Shown here piece after piece: positions 45,506 through 53,944 of a stretch of DNA of 64,000 bases. Position 1 is the first letter of the stretch, and each line of letters opens with the position of its first letter. The position numbers were made by a program, and so were the translations under genes. The notes under the pieces were generated by a model. The model was not told where the DNA came from and made no database searches. It saw only the letters and a program-made list of their open reading frames with translations. The DNA is from Methanoregula sp. UBA154 (GTDB taxonomy: Archaea > Halobacteriota > Methanomicrobia > Methanomicrobiales > Methanospirillaceae), in the NCBI GenBank assembly GCA_002502245.1, contig DAPW01000011.1, forward strand, positions 217,761 to 281,760, in the 5' to 3' direction.

Positions 45506-45633
45506 GAAAAAAAAATTTTTAGGTATTCTAGTGAGTAAAAAAACGTGCCATAACGAGCCTTTTGAATCATTGCAAGAAAATGAAAGATAAACAAATAAGG
45601 ACGAATGCCCGATGTGCCCCCTTTTATGACCCG

Positions 45634-46209
45634 TCAGAACGGTACCGGGGATCCTCTGGTACAGAATTCTTTTAAAAACGTGCGGGAGGGATACTCGTGG
45701 ATACTCGTGACAACGATGATCCCCCTGCCAATACGCTTCTCAACAATCACTGCTGCAGATTCACTGGTTCCGACTCCTTCCCCCTCATGCTCCGTAAATA
45801 TCCCATCGCATTCGATTGCAGTGGGATCATAGTCATCGACAATGGATCCGGTGCCGGAAGCGCCGGCATGTTCTATGCTCCGCGGGTGACAGTCATGCCG
45901 GTACACAATATTGAACGGCAGCCAGTCATAGGCGTCCTGCCTGTCGGCAGCAGCACCGAATACCAGCAGTGAGCCGCCGTTCTCAACAAAGCGTCCGATG
46001 CGCTGTGATGAGGCGCGGAGGGCAGGGAGAAGGTTCGAATAGGCAGGATTGGCAAATCCCGTCGGGATGATCAGGCAGTTGAGCGTTGGCCGGTAGAACG
46101 GTGCGGCGAGCATGTGGGGGGTGACGAGTTCGCAGGTTATCCCGCAGTCCTCGATAAAGCGGTTAAAGTGTTGCGGCGTTGCCCAGACAAAACCGGCACG
46201 GCAGGTCAT
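45634..46209 (-). CDS. Glutamine amidotransferase-fold protein linked to rtcB
   Basis: The protein of 191 residues has the flavour of a ThuA / class I glutamine amidotransferase-like fold: LIIPTGFANPAYSNLLPAL, IGRFVENGGSLLVFGA and RGIIVVTSIHEYPSRTFL. The expected nucleophile position reads GAA (VFGAAAD), so no catalytic cysteine is evident; a binding or scaffolding function is more likely. The ATG overlaps the rtcB stop by 4 bases, so it is translated with RtcB. I know of no assigned function for such a partner. Confidence 0.6.
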   Translation of the reverse strand: MTCRAGFVWATPQHFNRFIEDCGITCELVTPHMLAAPFYRPTLNCLIIPTGFANPAYSNLLPALRASSQRIGRFVENGGSLLVFGAAADRQDAYDWLPFNIVYRHDCHPRSIEHAGASGTGSIVDDYDPTAIECDGIFTEHEGEGVGTSESAAVIVEKRIGRGIIVVTSIHEYPSRTFLKEFCTRGSPVPF

Positions 46210-47639
46210 CCTTTGATCACCCCGATGGGGGAGAGCCGTGCAACCAGCCGGGAGATGCCCACCTCGTGCACAACGTTCACAACTTCGTCGCTGGATTTGT
46301 ATACCTCCGGTGCCTCATCGGCAATGGCATTTTCATTCGGTGCCCTGACGATGATGCCCATCCTGAGAAGACCGGCTGCAATCTCTTTTCCGCTCAGCTG
46401 CTTTTTTGCCTGCGACCGGCTCATGATCCGTCCTGCCCCGTGGCAGGTGCTCCCGAAGGTCTTCTCCATCGCGGTCCGGGTACCTTTCAGCACATAAGAG
46501 GAGGTCCCCATGCTGCCGGGGATGATGACCGGCTGGCCGATCCGTGCAAGATCGGCCGGAATGTCCGATGCACCGGGCCCGAATGCGCGGGTGGCGCCCT
46601 TCCGGTGCACGCACACGTCCTCACGTTTCCCCTCATACTGGTGCTCTTCTCTCTTGGCTACATTATGGGCAACATCGTAGACCAGCGGCATCCCGTCATA
46701 ATCGATGCCAAACTTCTTTGCCAGCACGGTTCGGGCAGCGTGCGTGATCATCTGCCGGTTTGCCCAGGCATAATTCGCCGCAGCGGCCATAGCCCCGAAA
46801 TAGGCTTTTCCTTCCGGTGAGAGGATCGGTGCGCAGGCAAGTTGCCGGTCAGGAAGGGTTATATGGTATTTCTTTGTTGCCAGTTCCAGGGTTTTCAGAT
46901 GGTCCGTGCATACCTGGTGACCCAGTCCCCGCGATCCGCAGTGGATCATGCAGCAGACCTGCCCGGAGGCGAGCCCGAAGGCCTGTGCAGCTTCCGGGTC
47001 ATAGATCTCGCGGACAACCTGCATTTCTAGGAAATGGTTGCCCGAACCCAGCGTCCCTCCCTGGGGCACTCCCCGCTGTTTTGCCTTGGCTGAAACGTGG
47101 CTGCTGTCAGCCTGTTTCATGCATCCTTTGTCCTCGCACCGCTCGAGATCTCCCGGCAGGCCGTACCCGGCTTTGACCGCCCACCGCGCCCCGTTCATCA
47201 TCATGCTGTCAAGTGAGCCGGACGATACTTTCACCGGACTTTTTGCACCAACGCCGGTCGGGACCGCGTTGTAGAGCTCGTCAACCAGGTCGCGCCGGCC
47301 GGCAATGTCCTTTTCCGCAAGCGGGGTTGTGAACAACCTCACCCCGCAGTTGATATCGAAACCAACACCCCCCGGGGAGATCACGCCCTCAGCCAGCGAG
47401 AATGCTGCCACTCCCCCGATGGGGAACCCGTACCCCCAGTGGATATCCGGCATGGCAAGGGAATGCCGGATAATCCCGGGAAGGGTAGCAACATTGGCGA
47501 GCTGCTGGACCGCGCCCGGCTCAAGGATCCGGCCCAGCGACTCAGAAAGGAAAAACCTGCCCGGAACCCGCATATGGGGAATAAACCCGACCGGTACCTC
47601 CCACTCGTACAACCCAATCCGTTTTACCCCGTCAATCAT
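46206..47639 (-). CDS. rtcB: RNA-splicing ligase RtcB
   Basis: GTP- and manganese-dependent ligase that joins 2',3'-cyclic phosphate or 3'-phosphate ends to 5'-OH ends, mainly tRNA exons. The 477-residue protein has D95 and C98 in FDINCGVRLF, N201-H202 in GSGNHFLEM, H233 in MIHCGSRG, H325 in DVAHNVAKREEH and H400 in STCHGAGR, the predicted guanylylation histidine. No intein is present, unlike some archaeal RtcB proteins. It lies 87 bases after archease, its activator. Confidence 0.95.
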   Translation of the reverse strand: MIDGVKRIGLYEWEVPVGFIPHMRVPGRFFLSESLGRILEPGAVQQLANVATLPGIIRHSLAMPDIHWGYGFPIGGVAAFSLAEGVISPGGVGFDINCGVRLFTTPLAEKDIAGRRDLVDELYNAVPTGVGAKSPVKVSSGSLDSMMMNGARWAVKAGYGLPGDLERCEDKGCMKQADSSHVSAKAKQRGVPQGGTLGSGNHFLEMQVVREIYDPEAAQAFGLASGQVCCMIHCGSRGLGHQVCTDHLKTLELATKKYHITLPDRQLACAPILSPEGKAYFGAMAAAANYAWANRQMITHAARTVLAKKFGIDYDGMPLVYDVAHNVAKREEHQYEGKREDVCVHRKGATRAFGPGASDIPADLARIGQPVIIPGSMGTSSYVLKGTRTAMEKTFGSTCHGAGRIMSRSQAKKQLSGKEIAAGLLRMGIIVRAPNENAIADEAPEVYKSSDEVVNVVHEVGISRLVARLSPIGVIKG

Positions 47640-47726
47640 CTGGCTCAGTCCTCAGTTCTGTTGTAATGGATCGAGGATCCTGCGCATCAAATGCCTGCAG
47701 AATTCCTGCAGGATGTCCAGTCCCTC

Positions 47727-48134
47727 TCATACATCAAATACGATATCCAGCATATATCCGTTCGCATCGCGGGTAATGGCAAGACCGGAATAGGAGATAC
47801 CTTTCACTTCTGTCCCGAACGAATGCCGGTTGCGGTCAAAGGGCTCCCCGTCAAGGTGTGCAACAAGGGTGTGCCCGTCTATCATGACCGTTGCCTGAAC
47901 AAAGACCAGCCCGTCAACTTCGGAAATGAACAGTACTTCTGAGAGGAAATCCCGGAGAAGCGCTTCATCATCCTCTGCGCTCAGGGCGATCTCCCGGTGT
48001 TGTCCGCCTTTCCGGTCCGGGCCATACATGACCTGCATCAGGGCAGTGAACGCATCAGAAAAAAGTTCGTTTCGTGTCGGCGCCTGTGCCTGGATTCTCA
48101 CATCCGCGGTATGGGAGATCTCCTCAAAACTCAT
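47727..48134 (-). CDS. Archease (RtcB activator)
   Basis: Archease speeds RtcB guanylylation and allows multiple turnovers. The 135-residue protein is of normal length. It has the N-terminal FEEISHTADVRIQAQ with the metal-ligand Asp at residue 11, FLSEVLFISEVDGLVF, and the C-terminal IDIVFDV-type end (YMLDIVFDV), whose Asp completes the calcium site. ATG 48134 overlaps the upstream stop by 4 bases (ATGA). Confidence 0.93.
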   Translation of the reverse strand: MSFEEISHTADVRIQAQAPTRNELFSDAFTALMQVMYGPDRKGGQHREIALSAEDDEALLRDFLSEVLFISEVDGLVFVQATVMIDGHTLVAHLDGEPFDRNRHSFGTEVKGISYSGLAITRDANGYMLDIVFDV

Positions 48135-48421
48135 CCCTGTTCAGACCCGTCAAGTTCGTGGTCATCGAAGAACGGGATCATGTCCATGTGGATGCTGTTG
48201 AGAAACCGTGCCTGGTGGATGGATACATAGATCGTCCGTTTCCCGGCCTTGAGGAGAAGATCGGTTTTTTTGGGCGCCTTGACCCGTGTTGGCAAAAGAA
48301 TCGGTCCCCCGCACGATGTGCAGATACGAAAATCGCAGTCCCGTTTATTGATATAATCGATGACCTCAGGAACAATCGTGACGCCATCCATCCCGGCACT
48401 GTCATGCGAATGGGTAAACAT
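48131..48421 (-). CDS. Small protein with CxxC, coupled to archease
   Basis: The 96-residue protein shows CDFRICTSCGGPILLPTRVK near residue 30, a zinc-ribbon-like half site with only one C-x2-C pair (plus a nearby C in KRDCDF). IYVSIHQARFLNSIHMDMI follows. It starts the RNA-repair operon and is translationally coupled to archease. A TATA-like AAATTAAAA (48446-48454) lies 29 bases upstream, suggesting a leaderless operon start. No function is known to me. A role in RNA end recognition or in regulating RtcB is a guess from position. Confidence 0.65.
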   Translation of the reverse strand: MFTHSHDSAGMDGVTIVPEVIDYINKRDCDFRICTSCGGPILLPTRVKAPKKTDLLLKAGKRTIYVSIHQARFLNSIHMDMIPFFDDHELDGSEQG

Positions 48422-48445
48422 GATGCTTGCATTATAGGAAGCGCA

Positions 48446-48454
48446 AATTAAAAA
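48446..48454 (-). promoter_or_regulatory. Probable TATA box of the RNA-repair operon
   Basis: TTTTAATTT on the minus strand is centred 29 bases before ATG 48421. The short distance implies a leaderless transcript. Confidence 0.45.
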
Positions 48455-48477
48455 CGGTTATGGATCGGGTGGCGGGA

Positions 48478-48786
48478 TTATGCCCCTACAATCCCGACCA
48501 CAATGTCGACATACTTTTCCTTGAGTTCGTAACTGTTTGCTCCATCGGTATGCCGGTTCACCCGGAGGATGCCGATGCGGGAAGCAATGATACCCACCAT
48601 CGAAGCAACTGCATGGAACGTGACGGCAAATTGTTTTTGCAGTTCCGCAACCAGCTCAGCGATGGTGATCGACCTGATCTTTACAAAGTGCATGAGTACT
48701 TCGCGCCGGATGCCGGTTTTGTCCCGTGACAGGTAGGACCGCAGGCGGTTCTCGATAACTCTCTTGATCTCTGTTGGAGATCTCAT
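48478..48786 (-). CDS. DUF2551 family protein
   Basis: The 102-residue archaeal protein starts at ATG 48786 (MRSPTEIKRVIENRLRSYL); a longer frame starting at 48858 would read through the promoter. SRDKTGIRREVLMHF, SITIAELVAEL and VASMVGIIASRIGIL are the conserved parts of DUF2551. The helical pattern resembles a winged-helix DNA-binding domain, which fits a transcription-related function. A TATATATA box at 48812-48820 is about 30 bases upstream of the ATG, so the message is probably leaderless. Confidence 0.75.
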   Translation of the reverse strand: MRSPTEIKRVIENRLRSYLSRDKTGIRREVLMHFVKIRSITIAELVAELQKQFAVTFHAVASMVGIIASRIGILRVNRHTDGANSYELKEKYVDIVVGIVGA

Positions 48787-49219
48787 ACGTGTAGTTGTCA
48801 AAGTTCTCGGTATATATATTTTTTGATTTTGTGCTTTCAAAAATCCCGAATCAGTCATTGGGCCGTTTTAACAGGGAACAATACTTTTCTGCGAAATTGT
48901 CCGGCTCTTCCCATCGCCTGGTTTTTTGTGCTCAGGGATGATCGAATCAGAGCAGGATTTTTAATAAATCCGCCCGTTATGTCACCCTTGACCGGCAGAC
49001 AATAGACAACTAAAGAGAGAAGCCATATCGGAAAACTCCGTAAACCAAAAAAAAAACACTGTCTCCACGATTCAGCGTCATCACTCTGCATGGCGACGCA
49101 CCCGCGATCGGTATGAATTTTTCTGCCAATATTCCCTCCTGATTGGGGAATAAAATGTCCTCTCTTTTACCCGTCACCGCTGGTAACTATTTAATCTTCG
49201 GTGAACAGATGAATATGAC
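48787..49219. other. Bidirectional promoter region between DUF2551 and secF
   Basis: No gene is seen. A TATATATAT tract (48812-48820) serves the minus strand and TATTTAAT (49186-49193) lies about 30 bases before the secF ATG. The middle 350 bases have no recognised feature. Confidence 0.5.
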
Positions 49220-50071
49220 ATGGGATGGATCAACTATAACATCGAGAAATATTCACCACAACAGTTAGTGGTAATCCCTCTCGTTCTTTTTATCGTATCC
49301 CTTGTCGTGCTTGCATCCACGATGGCTGCCACCGGGATGCCGGTAACACCGGGGATTGATTTTTCCGGGGGGACTGCGGTTACCATCATCACTTCCGACA
49401 GCAGGGAACAGCTGCAGGGGACCTTTGCCGGTTACCCGCTGACGGATATCGGTGATGTGAACAACGGGAAGTTCCTGAAGTTCGGGACCATGGATGATGT
49501 AAAATACCAGTCCCTGTCGCAGCTGATCGGCCAGAATTACCCTGATGCAAAGATCGACCAGATCGGAGAATCGTTCGGGAAATCGCTCCAGTACCAGGCA
49601 GCCCTTGCCCTGATCTTTTCCTTTATCGGCATGGCAATAATTATTTTCATAACCTTCAGGACCTTTGTGCCTTCAGTTGCAATGGTATCATGCGCTTTTG
49701 CTGATATGGTCATGACAGCGGCCGCGATGAATATTGTCGGCATACCCTTAAGCCTCGGGACAACAGCGGCCCTCCTCATGCTGATCGGTTATTCAGTAGA
49801 CAGCGATATCCTGCTGACCACCCGGGTACTGAAACGGCAGGGCAAGCTCAATGACAAGCTCATGGGTGCCTTCCATACCGGTATGATCATGACATCCACA
49901 ACGCTTGCGGCAGCCGCGGTCATGTTCGTGGTCTCCTGGTTCGGCTCGGTCCAGATTCTCATGGAAATATCTGCGGTGCTCCTGATCGGGCTGGTGTTCG
50001 ACCTTTTGAATACCTGGCTTACCAATGTCGGCATCCTGAAATGGTACGTGCAGAAAGGAGGTGGCAAATGA
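49220..50071 (+). CDS. secF: Protein translocase subunit SecF
   Basis: This 283-residue subunit of the SecDF complex assists export through SecYEG. Hydrophobic segment 1 is VVIPLVLFIVSLVVLAS, followed by the periplasmic-type PGIDFSGGTAVTIIT. Five further helices follow (LALIFSFIGMAIIIFITF; FADMVMTAAAMNIVGIP; LMLIGYSVDSDILLTTRVL, the conserved family loop). Archaea usually encode SecF before SecD, as here. The ATG at 49220 is near a TATA box, and the stop overlaps the secD start (ATGA). Confidence 0.93.
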   Translation: MGWINYNIEKYSPQQLVVIPLVLFIVSLVVLASTMAATGMPVTPGIDFSGGTAVTIITSDSREQLQGTFAGYPLTDIGDVNNGKFLKFGTMDDVKYQSLSQLIGQNYPDAKIDQIGESFGKSLQYQAALALIFSFIGMAIIIFITFRTFVPSVAMVSCAFADMVMTAAAMNIVGIPLSLGTTAALLMLIGYSVDSDILLTTRVLKRQGKLNDKLMGAFHTGMIMTSTTLAAAAVMFVVSWFGSVQILMEISAVLLIGLVFDLLNTWLTNVGILKWYVQKGGGK

Positions 50072-51528
50072 AGCAGAAGGAGTTAAAGGCACTCGCCAGC
50101 GACTGGAGAGTTGCGACGCTCATCGTCCTCGTCATCATCTCAATTATTGCAGTGTATCCCCACTTTGACGACGAGGGAAAGATAGCCACGAACCTCCAGT
50201 ACGGGCTTGACCTTCAGCAGGGCGCATGGATCCAGCTGGAGTTCAAGGGGGAAGTTGTCGGATTCACCACGGACGAGCCGGTTGATACCTTCATCACGAA
50301 CCTCTCGAAACAGGCTGACGCAGAAGTACTACAGATCGATGAAACACACCTGGAAATCAGGAGATCGTTCACCCAGGAAGAGCTTGAACCTCTCTTTGAG
50401 GCTTCCGGCGGGAAGATCACCAGTTACAGCCAGGGCGTTTCAAAATCAACGGCCGAGACCGTAAAACGCATCCTTGAAAGCAAGATCAACGCCCTGGGCA
50501 CCAAGGATGCAAAGGTCAATACGCTCACCGGCTTCAACAATGTCGCGCGCTATATCCGCGTGGAACTCGCCGGTGTCGATATGAACCAGGCACAGGATAT
50601 TGTCGGGAAACAGGGCAAGTTCGAGATCCGTGTCCAGACAACCGAAAACGCCACCGAACATGTGCTCTCCGGCGATGCGATCACCAGTGTCCAGCTGCCC
50701 ACCCAGGACCCGCCCGGCAGTGATAAGTGGGGTGTCAGTTTTACCTTAAGTGAAGCCGGTGCTACCGCGTTCCAGGAGGCAGCGATCGCGTTCGGTGCCA
50801 CCACGGATCCCGACAACCACTACCTCCTCATGATCCTTGATAACAAGACCGTCTATTCCGCCCCGCTGTCCGATGATCTTGCCCGGCAACTGCAGACGCA
50901 GAAAATACGGCAGCTGTATGCTTCAACCGGAACCGGAACATATGGATCCAGGCAGGCAACGGAGCTGGAGATCCACCTCCGGGCAGGAGCACTGCCGGTT
51001 GATGTGACCATCGCAGGGTCCGGCGGCACGTCCGCACCCCTTGGCGAGCGGTACAAGGCAATGGCTCTCCTTGCCGGGATCCTCGCCCTCATCACCGTCG
51101 GGTTTGTCATATATTACCGTTACCGCGAGCCCAGTATCGTCCTGCCAATGGTCCTGATCAATGCTTCAGAAGTGCTCATCCTGCTCGGGTTCATTGCCCT
51201 GATACGCTTCCAGCTGGACCTGCCAACGATTGCCGGTCTAATAGCGGTCATGGGGACCGGAATCGACCAGCTCGTGATCATCACCGATGAGATCCTGCAC
51301 GAAGGAAAGGTACCTTCGCCAAACCTCTATCTCAAGCGGCTGGCCCGGGCGCTCGGGATCATTATCGCTGCGGCAGCAACCGTTGTTATTGCGATGCTCC
51401 CCCTTGCACTGATGGACCTCTCCACCCTGAAGGGATTTGCCATCATAACGATTCTTGGCGTCCTTGTTGGTGTTATCGTTACCCGGCCTGCATACGGGAA
51501 GATCATCATGCAGATCCTTTCCAAATAA
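50068..51528 (+). CDS. secD: Protein translocase subunit SecD
   Basis: About 486 residues from ATG 50068, which overlaps the secF stop. A first helix (VATLIVLVIISIIAVY) is followed by YGLDLQQGAWIQLEFKG, the family's D1 motif, and a long external domain. The five-helix C-terminal part has GERYKAMALLAGILALITV, MGTGIDQLVIITDEILHE and LPLALMDLSTLKGFAIITI. The typical GTGIDQ segment of archaeal SecD replaces the bacterial GVDANILIFER-like loop. Confidence 0.93.
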   Translation: MKQKELKALASDWRVATLIVLVIISIIAVYPHFDDEGKIATNLQYGLDLQQGAWIQLEFKGEVVGFTTDEPVDTFITNLSKQADAEVLQIDETHLEIRRSFTQEELEPLFEASGGKITSYSQGVSKSTAETVKRILESKINALGTKDAKVNTLTGFNNVARYIRVELAGVDMNQAQDIVGKQGKFEIRVQTTENATEHVLSGDAITSVQLPTQDPPGSDKWGVSFTLSEAGATAFQEAAIAFGATTDPDNHYLLMILDNKTVYSAPLSDDLARQLQTQKIRQLYASTGTGTYGSRQATELEIHLRAGALPVDVTIAGSGGTSAPLGERYKAMALLAGILALITVGFVIYYRYREPSIVLPMVLINASEVLILLGFIALIRFQLDLPTIAGLIAVMGTGIDQLVIITDEILHEGKVPSPNLYLKRLARALGIIIAAAATVVIAMLPLALMDLSTLKGFAIITILGVLVGVIVTRPAYGKIIMQILSK

Positions 51529-51582
51529 CAATACCATACCTTTATCTTTTTTTTCATCGACAACTCCTACAGGTAAGTCGTT

Positions 51583-51855
51583 ATGAGCAAGCCGATTTTG
51601 TTTGATTTTTTTGCTACCTGGTGCGGGCCCTGCCGGATGCAGACACCAATCATCGAGGAACTGGCAAAAACAATGGGGGACGCCGTTGAAATCCGGAAGG
51701 TCGATGTCGACCAGCACATGGACCTTGCAGAAAAATACGGGATCCGCGTTGTTCCCACACTTATCATTGAAAAGGATGGTAAAGTAATCCAGTCCCTGGA
51801 AGGTGTCACCGACGCTACAACGCTTGAAAAAATGTTACGTCCGCTGGTGGGATAA
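51583..51855 (+). CDS. Thioredoxin-like protein
   Basis: The 90-residue protein has the active-site WCGPC (C14 and C17), the cis-proline region IRVVPTLIIEKDG, and GVTDATTLEKML. It is shorter than E. coli thioredoxin, as is usual for archaeal small thioredoxins and glutaredoxin-like proteins. It is the first gene of a four-gene operon; TTTATC at about 51541 is a possible TATA. The TAA is directly followed by the GTG of the next gene. Confidence 0.93.
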   Translation: MSKPILFDFFATWCGPCRMQTPIIEELAKTMGDAVEIRKVDVDQHMDLAEKYGIRVVPTLIIEKDGKVIQSLEGVTDATTLEKMLRPLVG

Positions 51856-52506
51856 GTGAAAATCGGTATCGTTGGCGGGACGGGTGATATCGGGGAGGGG
51901 ATTGCCCTGCGGCTCTCCCCGGTTTTTGACGTTATCGTCGGGTCGCGTGAAAAGGACAAGGCACAGGCAACCTGCAGGCTTGGTACCGAGACCCTGAAAA
52001 ACCGGGGAAAAGCATGTTCGCTGACCGGTGTCTCCAACCAGGAGGCGGTGGATGGCGCGGATATTATTATCCTTGCAATTCCCTTCAAACACCTGGCCGG
52101 GACTCTCGAAGGCCTTCATGGTTTCGAGAATAAGATCGTCATCAGCCCGGTCAACCCCATGGAAAAACGCGACTATTTTACCTTCGTCCCGCCACTGGAA
52201 GGGTCCGCGGCCCTGATGGTAAAACGAATGCTTCCGCCCACTGCACGTATCTGTTCGGCGTTCAACACGATCGCAGCCAACAAATGGAAGGCGCTGGATG
52301 AAGAGCTCTCCTATTCAGTGCCGGTTTGCGGGGACGATGATGCCGCAAAACGCGAGGTCATGGGGATTGTCAACTCGGTCTCGAAACTGCAGGCATTCAA
52401 TGCCGGGCCGCTTGCAGCGTCCTGTATGGTCGAGGCCCTTACCCCCCTGCTGCTCAATATCGCACGATACAACAAGATGAAGGATGTCGGTATCCAGTTC
52501 CTATAA
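51856..52506 (+). CDS. F420H2:NADP oxidoreductase
   Basis: Exchanges hydride between reduced coenzyme F420 and NADP. The 216-residue protein begins at GTG with KIGIVGGTGDIGEGIALRL (dinucleotide loop), VIVGSREKDKAQATC (for the NADP 2'-phosphate), IIILAIPFKHLAGTLEGL, ISPVNPMEKRDYF, AFNTIAANKWKAL and VPVCGDDDAAKREVM, all typical of Fno. No gap to the thioredoxin gene. The 3' end overlaps the glycosylase start. Confidence 0.93.
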   Translation: MKIGIVGGTGDIGEGIALRLSPVFDVIVGSREKDKAQATCRLGTETLKNRGKACSLTGVSNQEAVDGADIIILAIPFKHLAGTLEGLHGFENKIVISPVNPMEKRDYFTFVPPLEGSAALMVKRMLPPTARICSAFNTIAANKWKALDEELSYSVPVCGDDDAAKREVMGIVNSVSKLQAFNAGPLAASCMVEALTPLLLNIARYNKMKDVGIQFL

Positions 52507-53119
52507 ATTGCAGACAACGGTTCGTGCCTTACGGAGCCGCTACGGCGAGATCAGCTGGTGGCCCGGGGATTGCGACGAGGTCATGATCGGTGCGATCCTG
52601 ACCCAGCAGGCCCGGTGGGAACAGGTAACCCGGGCGCTTGCCGTGCTCAGGTCTCGGGGACTCTGCTCGATTGCAGCGCTCTCATCAGCCCATATTCGGG
52701 ATATCGAGGATGCCGTACGATGTACGGGTTTTTTCCGGATCAAGGCAAAGCGGTTGCAGTCACTTGCTGCCCACGTCGTGAATACCTATGGGAGCGTTGC
52801 GGCAATGGAGCACGTCCCGACTGCCGTGCTGCGGGCAGATCTCCTGTCAGTGAACGGGATCGGTGAGGAGACCGCGGACAGCATCCTGTGCTATGGGTTT
52901 TCCCGCACGAGTTTTGTGATAGACGCATACACGGAAAAGATCCTGCGATGTACCGGTATTCATGAACCACGCTGGTCATTGAAAGCCCTGCTCGAGAGTG
53001 CACTCCCCTGCGACAACCAGGAGTACCGAAAAACCCATGCGTATATCGTGGAATATGCAAAAGAGTTCTGCATAAAAAAGCGGTGTGATACATGTATTCT
53101 GGTGAATTTGAGCGGATAG
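52484..53119 (+). CDS. HhH-GPD DNA glycosylase, endonuclease III-related (MagIII-like)
   Basis: The 211-residue protein has the endonuclease III fold: VMIGAILTQQARWEQVTRAL, GFFRIKAKRLQSLA and the HhH-GPD motif LLSVNGIGEETADSILCYGF ending in the catalytic Asp of VIDAYTEK. The lysine of true endonuclease III (GVGRKTA) is replaced by Glu, so it is more likely a monofunctional N-glycosylase such as MagIII that removes alkylated bases. Only three Cys are at the C-terminus (CIKKRCDTC), not the four-Cys iron-sulfur set. The ATG at 52484 overlaps fno by 23 bases; a TTG at 52508 is an alternative. Confidence 0.85.
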   Translation: MSVSSSYKLQTTVRALRSRYGEISWWPGDCDEVMIGAILTQQARWEQVTRALAVLRSRGLCSIAALSSAHIRDIEDAVRCTGFFRIKAKRLQSLAAHVVNTYGSVAAMEHVPTAVLRADLLSVNGIGEETADSILCYGFSRTSFVIDAYTEKILRCTGIHEPRWSLKALLESALPCDNQEYRKTHAYIVEYAKEFCIKKRCDTCILVNLSG

Positions 53120-53634
53120 GCAGACGGCTCTTTGCCGAGCACCTCGTGGGAGGGAATTTTGGGAATATCAGCGTGCGGGATGGAATGAATGGTTTTTATA
53201 TCAAGCGCACCGGGGCGTATCTCGATGTTGCCACTGAACCGCTCTTTGTACCGCTGTCCGGGGAGGTTCCTGCCGGTGCATCGAGCGAGTACCGGGTTCA
53301 CCGGGAAATATACACAAAAACCGGTCATCTGGCGGTTGTCCATGCGCATCCCCCGGTTGCGGTAGCCCTGTCCCTTGTCCGGGACACCATCAGGCCCGAG
53401 GACAGTGAAGGTATCATGTTCTGCCCGGAGATTAAGGTCGTGTGCGGGGAGCCGGGTTCGCAGGAGCTTGCTGATGCTGTTGCCAATGCCCTTGTCAGTT
53501 CGAAGCTGGTGATTGCCCGCGGTCACGGCACTTTTGCGGCCGGCAAAACGCTGGACGAAGCGTACCTCTACACGTCCCTTGCCGAACACGCATGCCGGGT
53601 GCTTGCCATCAAGCACCATTTCATCCGATCCTGA
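53092..53634 (+). CDS. Class II aldolase family protein (fuculose-phosphate aldolase-like)
   Basis: The 180-residue protein has GGNFGNISVRDG, the catalytic glutamate and tyrosine region SSEYRVHREIY, the zinc histidines in VVHAHPPVAVAL and the later RGHGTFAAG. Its length and form match the archaeal enzyme (MJ1418) that cleaves L-fuculose 1-phosphate and provides lactaldehyde, the precursor of the lactate in coenzyme F420. The ATG overlaps the glycosylase by 28 bases. With Fno in the same operon this suggests a link to F420 metabolism. Confidence 0.85.
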   Translation: MYSGEFERIGRRLFAEHLVGGNFGNISVRDGMNGFYIKRTGAYLDVATEPLFVPLSGEVPAGASSEYRVHREIYTKTGHLAVVHAHPPVAVALSLVRDTIRPEDSEGIMFCPEIKVVCGEPGSQELADAVANALVSSKLVIARGHGTFAAGKTLDEAYLYTSLAEHACRVLAIKHHFIRS

Positions 53635-53944
53635 TTTTTTCAACCCGTGAAAACTGATGGTACAGTCCGTCTCTTTCCGGATGAAAACCAGGAAATGAGG
53701 TCTATACGAGTGCTCCCCGCCTCCGGGCATCTCCGGAGCTCGGCGGGCCGGGTGTTTTTTCCGTTTTTTTCAGGTCATTGAGATACGCAGCGGGGTGCCC
53801 CGTTGCGTAAGCCGCAGTTCATCGCACGATACCCGGTATCGTCCGGCATTCTTTGCATGGCAGATATCTTTTCTTTTTGACGTATCCGATGAATCCGATC
53901 GGTTCATACCACTCGATCAGAAGCAAAAAAGGGGAAATAATGGA
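53635..53944. other. Intergenic region with a family B repeat
   Basis: The gap between convergent genes holds no gene. Bases 53685-53765 carry CTCCCCGCCTCCGGGCATCTC and the rest of a family B-like segment, ending in a T-run that may act as a terminator for the operon. Confidence 0.5.
53685..53770 (+). repeat. Dispersed repeat, family B copy
   Basis: TGCTCCCCGCCTCCGGGC, ATCTCCGGAGCTCGGCGGGC and GGTGTTTTTTCCG align with 56497-56555. Confidence 0.55.

Larger units (their letters stand above)
44735..45633 (-). other. Long non-coding gap with repeat families A and B
   Basis: No coding sequence is convincing in these 899 bases. They hold a family A repeat (44884-45044), an inverted family B repeat (45130-45300), a diverged family A-like copy (45340-45505) and AT-rich DNA just before 45600. 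Confidence 0.6.
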
